Part shown: positions 17,409 to 25,204 of the stretch, one piece after another | How the letters are laid out: every line of letters begins with the position of its first letter | How positions within the stretch are numbered: position 1 is the first letter of the stretch | NCBI GenBank assembly: GCA_947364235.1 | Contig: CANARY010000003.1 | Coordinates: forward strand, 120,868-184,867 | Direction of reading: 5' to 3' | From: an uncultured Candidatus Melainabacteria bacterium | GTDB taxonomy: Bacteria; Cyanobacteriota; Vampirovibrionia; Gastranaerophilales; Gastranaerophilaceae | DNA length: 64,000 nt | Notes under the pieces: generated by a model | Databases searched by the model: none | The model's input: only the letters and a program-made list of their open reading frames with translations | Told to the model about the DNA's origin: nothing | Made by a program: the position numbers and the translations under genes

Positions 17409-18059
17409 CTATTGAGCAATAATTTTAACCCCTGAGCTTGTGCCAAGCCTTGAAGCCCCTGCTTCAATCATTTTTAAAGCCGTTTCTTTATCGCGGATTC
17501 CTCCGGAAGCTTTAACGCCAAGCCCTGCTTCTTTTACTGTTTCATACATAAGCTTAACGTCCTCAACTTTTGCGCCAACTCCGTTTTTGACAAATCCTGT
17601 AGAAGTTTTTACAAAATCTGCTCCGCCTTTGATACAAAGCTCGCAAGCTTTTCTGATTTCATCTTGAGATAAAAGATCTGTTTCAAGAATAACTTTTAAA
17701 TTTTTACCCTGGCACGCAGCTTTAACCTTAGAAATCTCATCAGCTATAAAGTCATATTCTTTGTCTTTTAATTTACCGCAATTGATAACCATATCAATTT
17801 CATCTGCTCCATTTTTAACGGCATCAATCGTTTCAAGAACTTTTGATTCACAAGTAGCCTGTCCTAAAGGAAAGCCGATAACTGTAACCGTTTTTATGCC
17901 GGTATCTTTTAGATACTGACTTGCAAAAGCAGCATTACAAGGATTTACACAGATGCCGAAAAATTTATTTTCAATTGCTTCATCAAGAAGTTTTTTTATT
18001 TCAGCTTTTGATGCATCTTGTTTTAAGAGTGTGTGTTCGATGTATTTATTCAATTCCAT
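17409..18059 (-). CDS. deoC: Deoxyribose-phosphate aldolase
   Basis: The 216-residue TIM-barrel enzyme cleaves 2-deoxyribose-5-phosphate to glyceraldehyde-3-phosphate and acetaldehyde in deoxynucleoside salvage. The class I Schiff-base lysine is in GADFVKTSTGF (about residue 153) and a second key lysine is in GVKASGGIRD (about 182). EIDMVINCG (about 90) and the phosphate-binding end GASRLGTSSG are also present. Length matches the family. The gene follows uppP by 3 bp on the minus strand and ends at a strong terminator, so it closes an operon that includes uppP. Confidence 0.95.
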   Translation of the reverse strand: MELNKYIEHTLLKQDASKAEIKKLLDEAIENKFFGICVNPCNAAFASQYLKDTGIKTVTVIGFPLGQATCESKVLETIDAVKNGADEIDMVINCGKLKDKEYDFIADEISKVKAACQGKNLKVILETDLLSQDEIRKACELCIKGGADFVKTSTGFVKNGVGAKVEDVKLMYETVKEAGLGVKASGGIRDKETALKMIEAGASRLGTSSGVKIIAQ

Positions 18060-18062
18060 TTA

Positions 18063-18884
18063 TTATTTCCCCCAGAAAAAGATTGCAGTAATAATACCCA
18101 TAATCAAGCAGTAGTATCCGAAAACAGACAGCGAAAATTTAGAAACAAATTTTAAGAAATACTTAATGCAAAAATAACCGACTATTCCTGAAACAATAGT
18201 ACCCGCAATTATTGCAGTCCAGTTATATGTTACGACTTCTGCAAAATCAAGTTTCACAAGCGGATAAACCATTGAAGCTCCTAAAATTATTGGAATGCTT
18301 AAAAGAAATGAATATCTTGCTGCTGTTGTTCTGTCAACCCCGTTTAATAAGCCTGCTGCAATTGTTAAGCCTGAACGTGAAAATCCTGGAAGCGCTGCAA
18401 GACCTTGGGCAATAGCAATTATAATTGAAGTTTTAAGAGAAATTTTATTGCTTTTAGCATTTTTGATTTGTTCGCTGAATAAAAGCAGAGCGCCTGTAAA
18501 AATCAATAAAAGTCCCACAACTGCAGGTTTAAATACCAGCCCGCCGGCAATTTCGTTGAGCGGAAATGCAATAAGCACAGTAACAATCGTGCCGATTACA
18601 ATATAAACTCCTGTTTTGAAGTCCGGATTAGTTTTATCGCGTTTAATAAGCGCTTTGCATATTGCAAAGATTTCTTTCCTAAAATAAATCATAACAGCGA
18701 TAAGAGTTCCTAAATGGAGCATAATGTCAAGAAAGACTTCTTGATTTGTTTCTTGAACAATTTCTATTCCTTTAAAAACTTTATAAAAATTTGAAGTAAA
18801 AACAAGATGGGCAGAGCTGGATATCGGCAAAAATTCACTCAAGCCTTGTACTATTCCCATTAATATTGATTGTATCAAATCCAT
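18063..18884 (-). CDS. uppP: Undecaprenyl-diphosphatase
   Basis: The 273-residue polytopic protein dephosphorylates undecaprenyl diphosphate to recycle the carrier for peptidoglycan and surface polysaccharides. The N-terminal catalytic motif GIVQGLSEFLPISSSAHL (about 10-27) and the second motif PGFSRSGLTIAAGL (about 160-173) are both intact, and about eight membrane segments are visible. It is upstream of deoC and 38 bp downstream of queD, all on the minus strand. Confidence 0.95.
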   Translation of the reverse strand: MDLIQSILMGIVQGLSEFLPISSSAHLVFTSNFYKVFKGIEIVQETNQEVFLDIMLHLGTLIAVMIYFRKEIFAICKALIKRDKTNPDFKTGVYIVIGTIVTVLIAFPLNEIAGGLVFKPAVVGLLLIFTGALLLFSEQIKNAKSNKISLKTSIIIAIAQGLAALPGFSRSGLTIAAGLLNGVDRTTAARYSFLLSIPIILGASMVYPLVKLDFAEVVTYNWTAIIAGTIVSGIVGYFCIKYFLKFVSKFSLSVFGYYCLIMGIITAIFFWGK

Positions 18885-18922
18885 TTTTTATACCATTCTT
18901 ACTAACTTACCAGGAAAAGCTC

Positions 18923-19282
18923 CTATTCTTCATAGTAGCTTGCACACGATGCAGCTGTTTCCCATACAGAAACCTTTGAAACAAGAGGAATTCTTTCTTT
19001 CAATTTTGTATAAATAAATTTAGACAAAATTTCACTTGAAGGGCTGATGCCTTTGAAATCTGGAAGTTCGTTTATATCTTTGTGATCCAATAAATCCAAA
19101 ACAGATTTTAATTCGCGTTTAAGAACTTTATAATCAACCAAAATATTACTTTTATCTAAAGTTTCACCTTTTACAAAAGCTTCAACTAACCAGTTATGTC
19201 CATGCTGATTTTCGCATTCACCGTCATAGTTTAATAAATGATGTGCTGCGGAAAAATACATTTGTGATTTTAATTCATACAT
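18923..19282 (-). CDS. queD: 6-carboxytetrahydropterin synthase (QueD)-like
   Basis: This is a 119-residue member of the 6-pyruvoyl-tetrahydropterin synthase fold. The zinc-binding histidines are in FSAAHHL (about 14-15) and ENQHGHNW (about 27-29). LDHKDINE, with the catalytic His/Asp pair, and the C-terminal VWET motif are also present. QueD makes 6-carboxy-tetrahydropterin for queuosine and other deazapurines. Other que genes are not in the window, so a related pterin activity cannot be excluded, but length and motifs fit QueD best. Confidence 0.87.
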   Translation of the reverse strand: MYELKSQMYFSAAHHLLNYDGECENQHGHNWLVEAFVKGETLDKSNILVDYKVLKRELKSVLDLLDHKDINELPDFKGISPSSEILSKFIYTKLKERIPLVSKVSVWETAASCASYYEE

Positions 19283-19334
19283 TTTTTTTACCTTCTGCTA
19301 AACGTTTTTCTATCTTGTGTTTTTGTATTCAGCT

Positions 19335-20171
19335 CTAGCAGCAAACTTCTGCGAGCCTTGCCATTATACGTTCAGTAATCACTTTGATATACTCTTTATC
19401 AACCATACCGTTTATTATACAATCTGCAATCTGGTAAGTTGGTCTGATATATTGCTGTGCTGTTTCGTTTACGTTTTTGAACTGCAAATCTGCAGCTTCG
19501 CCTGTTTTACCCCGAGAAACTGCACGTTTGTACCAGCGCTCTTTGATTACATCAATTGGAGTGAATACATAAACTTTTACATCCATGATATCTCGGATTT
19601 CTTTGTTCAAAACATACAAACCTTCAGTTAAGATAACTTTAGCTGGTTTTTTTATGTCGCCATCTGGGTGTGATTCGCAAGTGACAAAGTCATATTTTGG
19701 AGAAACAACTTCTTCTCCGTTTTTTAATTCTAATAAATGTTCTCTCATTAATGCAAGATTAATTACTTCCGGTGTATCAAAGCTGAATCCTGTTTTAAAT
19801 AATGCATCATAGCTGCCGGCTTCAATAAGCTCTTTAGATGTATCTTTGTAATAATCATCTTGGCGTATTACTGTATAAATGCCTTCTTTTTTATCGCGTA
19901 CAACAGCTTCAATAGTGTTGTCAACGAATACGGTTTTTCCTGAGGCACTTTCTCCTGTGATTCCTATCAAGAAAGTTTTCTTTTTTTCTTGAACGACTTT
20001 ACGGGCGATATTTAAAATAAAATCATCTGCAACTCTTAAAAACAAAGGCTGTTCTTGTTTTTTGTCTTCTTCAAGAATTTCTTTGAGGGTGTCAACAATG
20101 TTTGTTATAAGCTCCATATCCAGTCTGCTGGAATAAAAATTATAATTTGTAAGTTCGAAAGTTTCCATCAT
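19335..20171 (-). CDS. Uridine kinase / phosphoribulokinase-like P-loop kinase
   Basis: The 278-residue protein has a P-loop (GITGESASGKTVFVDN) at about 75-90, preceded by a 60-residue helical N-terminal extension. VIRQDDYYKD matches the substrate-binding DDYY segment of uridine kinases, and VILTEGLYVLN is the Walker B-like strand. It probably phosphorylates uridine or a related sugar substrate. The extension and divergent C-terminus mean the exact substrate is uncertain. It is divergent from pgk, with a 128-bp shared promoter region. Confidence 0.82.
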   Translation of the reverse strand: MMETFELTNYNFYSSRLDMELITNIVDTLKEILEEDKKQEQPLFLRVADDFILNIARKVVQEKKKTFLIGITGESASGKTVFVDNTIEAVVRDKKEGIYTVIRQDDYYKDTSKELIEAGSYDALFKTGFSFDTPEVINLALMREHLLELKNGEEVVSPKYDFVTCESHPDGDIKKPAKVILTEGLYVLNKEIRDIMDVKVYVFTPIDVIKERWYKRAVSRGKTGEAADLQFKNVNETAQQYIRPTYQIADCIINGMVDKEYIKVITERIMARLAEVCC

Positions 20172-20242
20172 AAATCCGTCCTTAATTCATTACTACATTG
20201 TATAGTAAACAGTTTAAAAAATCTCATGTTTCTTAAAAAAAA

Positions 20243-20271
20243 TTTACCTAATTTCATGTTTTTATTATAAT
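20243..20271 (+). promoter_or_regulatory. pgk promoter
   Basis: TTTACC (20243-20248), a 17-base spacer and a perfect TATAAT (20266-20271) lie 29 bases before the pgk start codon. Confidence 0.75.
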
Positions 20272-20299
20272 TATTTACAGATAAGAAAGGAAAGAGATA

Positions 20300-21496
20300 A
20301 TGAAAAAATCAATCAAAGATTTAGGTGACATCAAAGGAAAAACAGCTCTTGTAAGAGTTGACGTTAATGTTCCTCTTGATGAAAACAAAAATGTTACTGA
20401 CGATACTCGTATCCAAGCTATCGTTCCTACAGTTAATTTCTTGAAAGAAAAGGGAGCAAAAGTAGTTTTGATGGCGCACTTAGGCAGACCAAAAGGCGAA
20501 AAGAACCCTGAATTTACTCTTGAACCTGTAGCAAAATACATGTCAAAAGTTTTCGGTGAAGAAATTGTGTTCATTCCATCAGTTGAAGAAGCAAAAGCTT
20601 ATGTAGAAAAACTTGCAGATGGTCAGATTGCTTTACTTGAAAACATCCGTTATTATAAAGCAGAAGAAGCAAAAGATGATGATATGACTTTTGCAGAAGA
20701 ACTTGCTAAACTTGGTGATTTTTATGTAAATGACGCATTTGGTGCAGCTCACAGAAACCACACATCAACAGCAAAGCTTGCTAAAATTCTTAAACCTGCT
20801 GTTTCTGGTTTGCTGATGGAAAAAGAAATCAGATGCTTATCACAAGCTCTTGATAATCCTACAAGACCTTTCACTGCTGTTGTCGGCGGGGCAAAAGTTT
20901 CTTCTAAAATCGGGGTTTTAGAAAACCTTCTTGACAAAGTTGATAACATGATTATCGGCGGCGGTATGGCTTATACTTTCGTTAAAGCTAACGGCGGTAA
21001 GATTGGTAATTCAATTTGTGAAGATGACCAGATTGAAGTTGCAAAAGCTATTGAAAAGAAAGCTCAAGAAAAAGGGGTTAAGCTTGTAATGGCTACTGAC
21101 GTTCTTGTAGCTGATGATTTTTCAGGAAACGGTACTAACAAATTTGTTAAAATTGATGAAATTCCTGATGGATTTGAAGGGGTTGATGCAGGACCTGAAT
21201 CAAGAAAAGCGTTTGCAGATGTTCTTAAATCTTCAAAAACAATTCTTATGAACGGTCCAGTCGGCGCGTTTGAAAATCCTAAGTTTGCAGAAGGTACAAA
21301 AGCTGTGCTTGAAGCAATTGTAGAAGCAACAAAGAATGGTGCTGTTTCTGTAATTGGCGGCGGTGATTCTGTTTCTGCTGCTAAGAAATTCTGCAAAGCA
21401 GAAGATTTCACTCACGTTTCAACTGGCGGCGGAGCTTCTTTAGAGTTTATCGAAGGAAAAGTTCTTCCAGGTGTTGCAGCGTTAGACGATAAGTAG
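20300..21496 (+). CDS. pgk: Phosphoglycerate kinase
   Basis: The 398-residue glycolytic enzyme transfers phosphate from 1,3-bisphosphoglycerate to ADP. The PGK signature (KTALVRVDVNVPLDE, about 14-28), the substrate loop VLMAHLGRPKGEKNPE, the hinge region and the nucleotide-binding GGGDSVSAAKKF and VSTGGGASLEFIEG segments are all present. The start has AAGGAAAGAG upstream. It stands alone between its own promoter and a strong terminator, as expected for a highly expressed gene. Confidence 0.98.
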   Translation: MKKSIKDLGDIKGKTALVRVDVNVPLDENKNVTDDTRIQAIVPTVNFLKEKGAKVVLMAHLGRPKGEKNPEFTLEPVAKYMSKVFGEEIVFIPSVEEAKAYVEKLADGQIALLENIRYYKAEEAKDDDMTFAEELAKLGDFYVNDAFGAAHRNHTSTAKLAKILKPAVSGLLMEKEIRCLSQALDNPTRPFTAVVGGAKVSSKIGVLENLLDKVDNMIIGGGMAYTFVKANGGKIGNSICEDDQIEVAKAIEKKAQEKGVKLVMATDVLVADDFSGNGTNKFVKIDEIPDGFEGVDAGPESRKAFADVLKSSKTILMNGPVGAFENPKFAEGTKAVLEAIVEATKNGAVSVIGGGDSVSAAKKFCKAEDFTHVSTGGGASLEFIEGKVLPGVAALDDK

Positions 21497-21524
21497 TGCT
21501 GCGCACGTAGATAGATTAAATAAC

Positions 21525-21560
21525 AATAGAGGCGGCGATTTTCAATCGCCGCCTCTATTT
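21525..21560. terminator. Bidirectional terminator between pgk and bioY
   Basis: A 16-bp perfect inverted repeat (21525-21540 with 21544-21559) has a three-base loop and flanking A/T tracts. It separates the convergent pgk and bioY genes. Confidence 0.9.
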
Positions 21561-21572
21561 CTTTATTTACCC

Positions 21573-22250
21573 CTAGCACATCACAATCCACAAAAGTTTG
21601 CGAGTTTGACGCCCTAAGAAAATTGCGGCCATGCTGAAAAATATATCATAAATTATCTGTATTCCGCTTTGAGAAAGTATCCAGCCTGTTACCATATCCA
21701 TTGGGGCTTGACGCAGAGTTGCAATAAATAACATGTATAAAATGCCAAGTACGTGGATGATTAATACTCCAATAGTTGAGATTAATAATACCCGCAAAAT
21801 ATCTGTTTTACCTTTTAGAAGAGTTCCTGCAAAGAATATTGCTGGAATAAACGCTAATATGTAGCCAAAACCGTATTCAAATAAATATCTTATACCTCCT
21901 CCGAGGGCAAAAATCGGGAAGAATAAACCTGCTGTAATGTACATTAAAATGGCAAGGATACCGAACTTTCTGCCTAAGAGAGCTACAATAAAAAATACTA
22001 CAGGAATTTGCGGAATGTATTTATAACTTTTTATAAAATGGTGCAAAATTTCAGTGTCAGTAACTTCTCCTGCAAGAAAAGTAAATGTATCAAGAGGAAA
22101 GTAAGGATGCTTAAGCGTTATTTGTGTAAAAGTTGCAACAATAATCAGAAGAACAGATAAGCAGGTTAAAATGAGCGTGCCAAAAGTTATTTTGATAGGT
22201 TCGCCTTTGTATTTGAAACTGTTTATTTGTTTTTCTACTCTTTTACTCAT
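21573..22250 (-). CDS. bioY: BioY-type biotin transporter substrate-binding subunit
   Basis: The 225-residue, six-helix membrane protein has BioY features: YLAG-like segment ILMYITAGLFFPIFALGGGIRYLFEYGFGYILAFIPA, with GGG and the FGYI motif at about 105-125. As an S component it binds biotin and uses an ECF ATPase module encoded elsewhere. It overlaps rimI by 4 bp (ATGA) on the minus strand. Gly-rich loop and length support BioY over other S components. Confidence 0.85.
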   Translation of the reverse strand: MSKRVEKQINSFKYKGEPIKITFGTLILTCLSVLLIIVATFTQITLKHPYFPLDTFTFLAGEVTDTEILHHFIKSYKYIPQIPVVFFIVALLGRKFGILAILMYITAGLFFPIFALGGGIRYLFEYGFGYILAFIPAIFFAGTLLKGKTDILRVLLISTIGVLIIHVLGILYMLFIATLRQAPMDMVTGWILSQSGIQIIYDIFFSMAAIFLGRQTRKLLWIVMC

Positions 22251-22777
22251 TTTATTTCTATCAATGTTTTCAATTTTTCAATATTTTCTAAATACTTTAA
22301 TTTAAATTTATCGTAAAAAATATTTTCAGTCCACATAATTAATGCATCTTCATTGTTATCTTGATAATATCCTTTACGTGTACCGAGAGATTGAAACCCG
22401 TATTTTTCGTATAGCTTTATAGCAGGAGTATTTGAAACCCGCACTTCCAGTGTTAAATATTTTACTCCATCTTTCATGCAGTCTTCAATTATTTTATGAA
22501 TAATAGCTTCTCCAATATGGTTTCTTAAAAATTCCTTTTTTACAGCAATTGTTGTTATGTGTCCTTCGTCTATAATATGCCATGTACCTGCGTAGCCGGC
22601 AAGCTTTCCGTCTGAAGTTTTTGCAGTGTAGTATTTTGCAAGATTGTTTGACATTTCATCGTAAAATGAAGATTTTGCCCAATGGTGTTTGCCGTAAGCT
22701 TCTTCTTCGATTTTAACAACATCTTCAATGTCATCTTTTGTCATATTCGATATGGTAATTTCTTTTATTATGGACAT
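22247..22777 (-). CDS. rimI: GNAT acetyltransferase, RimI-like
   Basis: The GNAT enzyme (176 residues from ATG 22777) has the acetyl-CoA loop in LRNHIGEAIIHKII (about 90-103), the strand TTIAVKKEF before it and the C-terminal LEVRVSNTPAIKLYEKYGFQSLG that is characteristic of RimI N-alpha-acetyltransferases of ribosomal protein S18. I preferred ATG 22777 with GGGAAAG just upstream; a TTG 12 bp earlier is the alternative. The C-terminal 30 residues extend past the usual end. It overlaps both neighbours, implying tight coupling. Confidence 0.8.
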   Translation of the reverse strand: MSIIKEITISNMTKDDIEDVVKIEEEAYGKHHWAKSSFYDEMSNNLAKYYTAKTSDGKLAGYAGTWHIIDEGHITTIAVKKEFLRNHIGEAIIHKIIEDCMKDGVKYLTLEVRVSNTPAIKLYEKYGFQSLGTRKGYYQDNNEDALIMWTENIFYDKFKLKYLENIEKLKTLIEIK

Positions 22778-23037
22778 ATACTTTCCCAATCTATGTCATC
22801 ATCTGTTTCTTCGCCCGGCTCTATTATATGCTCGCCGTCTTCAAGCATGAGCATGAGTGAAAGCTTAAGCTGTTTTTTATAGTTTTCGAGTGCTTTTTCT
22901 CTTGTTTTTGCGCAAAACGCAAAACTTGGAATTTCTTTGATTTCTATATAATGGTAAGGATTTCCGTTGAAGTCCAAATCTGTGCCTTCAATTAAAGTCC
23001 AATCAAGATTCATATAATAATCTAAATCTTTAATCAT
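22768..23037 (-). CDS. HicB-like small protein, no HicA partner
   Basis: The 89-residue protein (ATG 23037 has AAAGG at ideal spacing; another ATG lies 15 bp upstream) has the compact alpha-beta pattern of HicB antitoxin N-domains: LDWTLIEG, YHYIEIKEIPSFAFCAKTREKALENYKKQLK. The C-terminus is acidic (DGEHIIEPGEETDDDID). No HicA toxin ORF is adjacent; instead it is wedged with overlaps between a GerMN gene and rimI. It may be a domesticated HicB-fold regulator. Confidence 0.65.
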   Translation of the reverse strand: MIKDLDYYMNLDWTLIEGTDLDFNGNPYHYIEIKEIPSFAFCAKTREKALENYKKQLKLSLMLMLEDGEHIIEPGEETDDDIDWESICP

Positions 23038-23644
23038 CCAGCGACCTTTCATTAAGCGGCTGCTTAATCATAATGCCTTCTCCGCCGATTACGTCTGCTT
23101 GTTTGCCGTTAATATATAAGTAAACCGGCAAGTTAGTATTTGCTTTTGCTGTTTTAATAATTTGTTTTATTCTAATATAAGTGCTTTCAGCTCCTCCTCC
23201 GCCTTCAAAAGTGGAAGAAAGGTCAATCATAACACTGTTTTCGCCTTCTCTTATTGATAAAATTTTTGTGCCTTGAGGAATTTCAGAAGTAAAACCTTTG
23301 GATTTCTCCCATCTTGTTGGTCCTGCAATAAGCTCTTTTATTGCAAATGCAAAACATGACTTTTCTTTTTCTATGTCACATTTTCTATTAACTGAACGTA
23401 TTTTTCCGTGTGAGTCTGATACAAAAATTTTTATGGTTTTGTATTCTTTCTCTTTTTCCGGTTGTTCTTCATCGTCAGGGATTTCTTCGATATCAGGAAT
23501 TTCTGTTATATCTGTAATTGGAGGTTTTTCTCCGCGCTGAGGAAGATGAATATCAATCCCGCTTTTGTTAAAAAATGAAAAATAAACATAAGCAATAGAA
23601 ATTGCTATAAGTATAAATAAACCTAGCTTTTGAGAAGAATTCAT
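23030..23644 (-). CDS. GerMN-domain anchored protein
   Basis: The 204-residue protein has an N-terminal membrane anchor (about 7-24), an acidic Pro-rich linker (about 33-62) and a GerMN domain (about 68-190). The domain contains FAIKELIAGPTRWEKSKGF, EIPQGTKILSIREGENSVMIDLSSTFEGGG and QIIKTAKANTNLPVYLYINGK, which matches the family closely. In spore formers GerM acts in envelope assembly; in other bacteria the domain occurs in envelope proteins linked to peptidoglycan. It abuts the DUF2993-like gene by one base, suggesting an envelope operon. Confidence 0.82.
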   Translation of the reverse strand: MNSSQKLGLFILIAISIAYVYFSFFNKSGIDIHLPQRGEKPPITDITEIPDIEEIPDDEEQPEKEKEYKTIKIFVSDSHGKIRSVNRKCDIEKEKSCFAFAIKELIAGPTRWEKSKGFTSEIPQGTKILSIREGENSVMIDLSSTFEGGGGAESTYIRIKQIIKTAKANTNLPVYLYINGKQADVIGGEGIMIKQPLNERSLDD

Positions 23645-24466
23645 TTACTCACCTCTTTTTACTTCTATCTTACCATCAATTTTTACTTTGTTGTCAACAA
23701 TATTTACATTCTCAATATTTGCATCGCATTTTTTTGATTCTAAAATGTTAAGCGTAAATTCCAGAGGGTTTAAAAGGTTTAGCAGGTTGGCAACTTTATT
23801 CAGCGAAATATTTCCATAAGCGCTGTCAAGCTTAATATCTGAAGCTTTTATTTTTCCTTCTTCTACAATAAAACCTGATGAAACTACGAAAACTTTATCT
23901 TTGCTTGCAGGCATAATCGGGAAATTGTAAGAAGTTACAACATATAACTGATTATTAAGTATTTTTGTTTTTACGCCTTTAACCATGAACATTGGATAAG
24001 CAACTTTGTTGATATTTTCTAAAACTGCATTATAAGTACTGTGTTTAAGTGCAGTGTTTATACTTTCATCTGATAAAAGCATATCATACTGAAATTTCAT
24101 GTCAGACTTAAATTCAATCGGGTCTTTAGTGTAATCAACGTAATTATAATCACTGAGTGATTTAAGGTGGACATAAGGTATTGTAATTCCTTCTGAAACA
24201 ACGTTTTCTCCAGTTATTTCAAGGTCTTTGAATATACCTTTTTTCATGCTTGATAGTGTGTATCCTTCAAATTTAACATCGTATTTTCCGCCGGTTTCTT
24301 TTTGAAGTGCAGATTTAATTGTACGCGCTGCAAAACTTTCTGCAACCGAATTCATGATTGAAAAATGTTTATGATTTTTTAGGTACTCTGCTGAACATTT
24401 ATCAGCTGCAAATCCTGTACTTGCGGTTAATATGATAAAAGTTAATGTTAATATAAATTTTTTCAT
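23645..24466 (-). CDS. Secreted DUF2993/LmeA-like lipid-binding protein
   Basis: The 273-residue protein has a signal peptide (MKKFILTLTFIILTASTGFA) and a beta-rich mature part. FEGYTLSSMKKGIFKDLEITGENVVSEGITIPYVHLKSLSDYNYVDY and the terminal IENVNIVDNKVKIDGKIE fit the DUF2993/LmeA family, a tubular lipid-binding fold. It is predicted to bind phospholipid in the periplasm. The start is preceded by AGGAGCGCAGGA. Its leader contains a repeat-family tandem (24486-24577). Confidence 0.7.
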   Translation of the reverse strand: MKKFILTLTFIILTASTGFAADKCSAEYLKNHKHFSIMNSVAESFAARTIKSALQKETGGKYDVKFEGYTLSSMKKGIFKDLEITGENVVSEGITIPYVHLKSLSDYNYVDYTKDPIEFKSDMKFQYDMLLSDESINTALKHSTYNAVLENINKVAYPMFMVKGVKTKILNNQLYVVTSYNFPIMPASKDKVFVVSSGFIVEEGKIKASDIKLDSAYGNISLNKVANLLNLLNPLEFTLNILESKKCDANIENVNIVDNKVKIDGKIEVKRGE

Positions 24467-24485
24467 TCCTGCGCTCCTTTTTCAT

Positions 24486-24577
24486 TTGTAGGTCAACCTC
24501 CAATTTATTCGTTTACCCCTTTTCATTATTCTTACCAGTGTGTAGGTCAACTTCCTAATTTATTCGTTTACCCCTTT
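24486..24577 (-). repeat. Tandem repeat-family copies C, including the 3' end of the upstream gene
   Basis: Two copies of a 55-bp unit lie on minus, each with GGGGTAAACG (24574-24565 and 24519-24510) followed by a TTGACCTACA segment. The first copy encodes the last residues and stop codon of the gene at 24560; the second is a non-coding duplicate ahead of the DUF2993-like gene. The tail of copy 1 (GGTAAGAATAATGA) matches the glgC-leader units. Confidence 0.75.
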
Positions 24578-25165
24578 GTAAAACTCTCCGGCAATGAGTT
24601 GTGAGTATTTTTTCTTTTCGCTCAAAGATAGCGCAAGTTTTTCTGAACCGTCGGAAGTTGTAATGCTTGCTACTATTCCGGAAATATCAGAGCAAGGAAG
24701 TTTTGTTACTTTTGCTTCGAACTTAGCGTAAGGAACTTTTTTGCCGTAAACTTCCATTTCACCTCTGTTTGTAACTTTTATATCCTGAACGGTTACAGCC
24801 TGATATTTGAATTTATCTGCAAGGTCTTTGAGCTTCTTATCTATTTTGCTGCTTTTTATGTCTTCTTGAGTCAGCAGAGGTTTTTTGCCGGAATCAATAA
24901 TAACCATTTTTTGCCCGGAAGCTTTGTGCTCTGCAATTACGGCTTTATAACCGATAAGATTTACTGAGTTATCGATTTGAAATTCTTCGTGAAGTCCTGA
25001 GAAATCGCCGATTTTTTTTGCGTTATTCATAGCATGCTCTTGCATGAAATTTCCTATGCCGACTTTTACTGCTTCAACATATTTTTGTCCGCCGATAGCG
25101 TTAAAGCCAATAATAGCAAGGACGAGTAAAAAAGCGTTAAAAATAATCTTTATTAATCTAAACAT
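24560..25165 (-). CDS. Membrane-anchored protein of unknown function
   Basis: The protein has 201 residues from ATG 25165, which has AGGTG six bases upstream; a GTG 9 bp earlier is possible. One N-terminal membrane helix (about 5-24, FNAFLLVLAIIGF) is followed by an extracytoplasmic domain. YKAVIAEHKASGQKMVIIDSGK and VPYAKFEAKVTKLPCSDISGIVAS have alternating strands and one Cys. I do not recognise the family. It is divergent from mutS and upstream of the envelope genes, so it is probably an envelope protein. Its last six codons lie in a repeat element, which may have moved the C-terminus. Confidence 0.65.
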   Translation of the reverse strand: MFRLIKIIFNAFLLVLAIIGFNAIGGQKYVEAVKVGIGNFMQEHAMNNAKKIGDFSGLHEEFQIDNSVNLIGYKAVIAEHKASGQKMVIIDSGKKPLLTQEDIKSSKIDKKLKDLADKFKYQAVTVQDIKVTNRGEMEVYGKKVPYAKFEAKVTKLPCSDISGIVASITTSDGSEKLALSLSEKKKYSQLIAGEFYKGVNE

Positions 25166-25168
25166 TAC

Positions 25169-25197
25169 TTGCACCTATAGTAAATATTATGTACAAT
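25169..25197 (+). promoter_or_regulatory. mutS promoter
   Basis: TTGCAC (25169-25174), a 17-base spacer and TACAAT (25192-25197) end seven bases before the mutS ATG, so the transcript should start at or next to the start codon (leaderless or nearly so). Confidence 0.6.
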
Positions 25198-25204
25198 TAT
25201 AACT

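Noticed and set aside
21563..21574. GGGGTAAAT core after bioY as a repeat-family member
   Set aside because: Only the nine-base core matches; this is too short to separate from chance.
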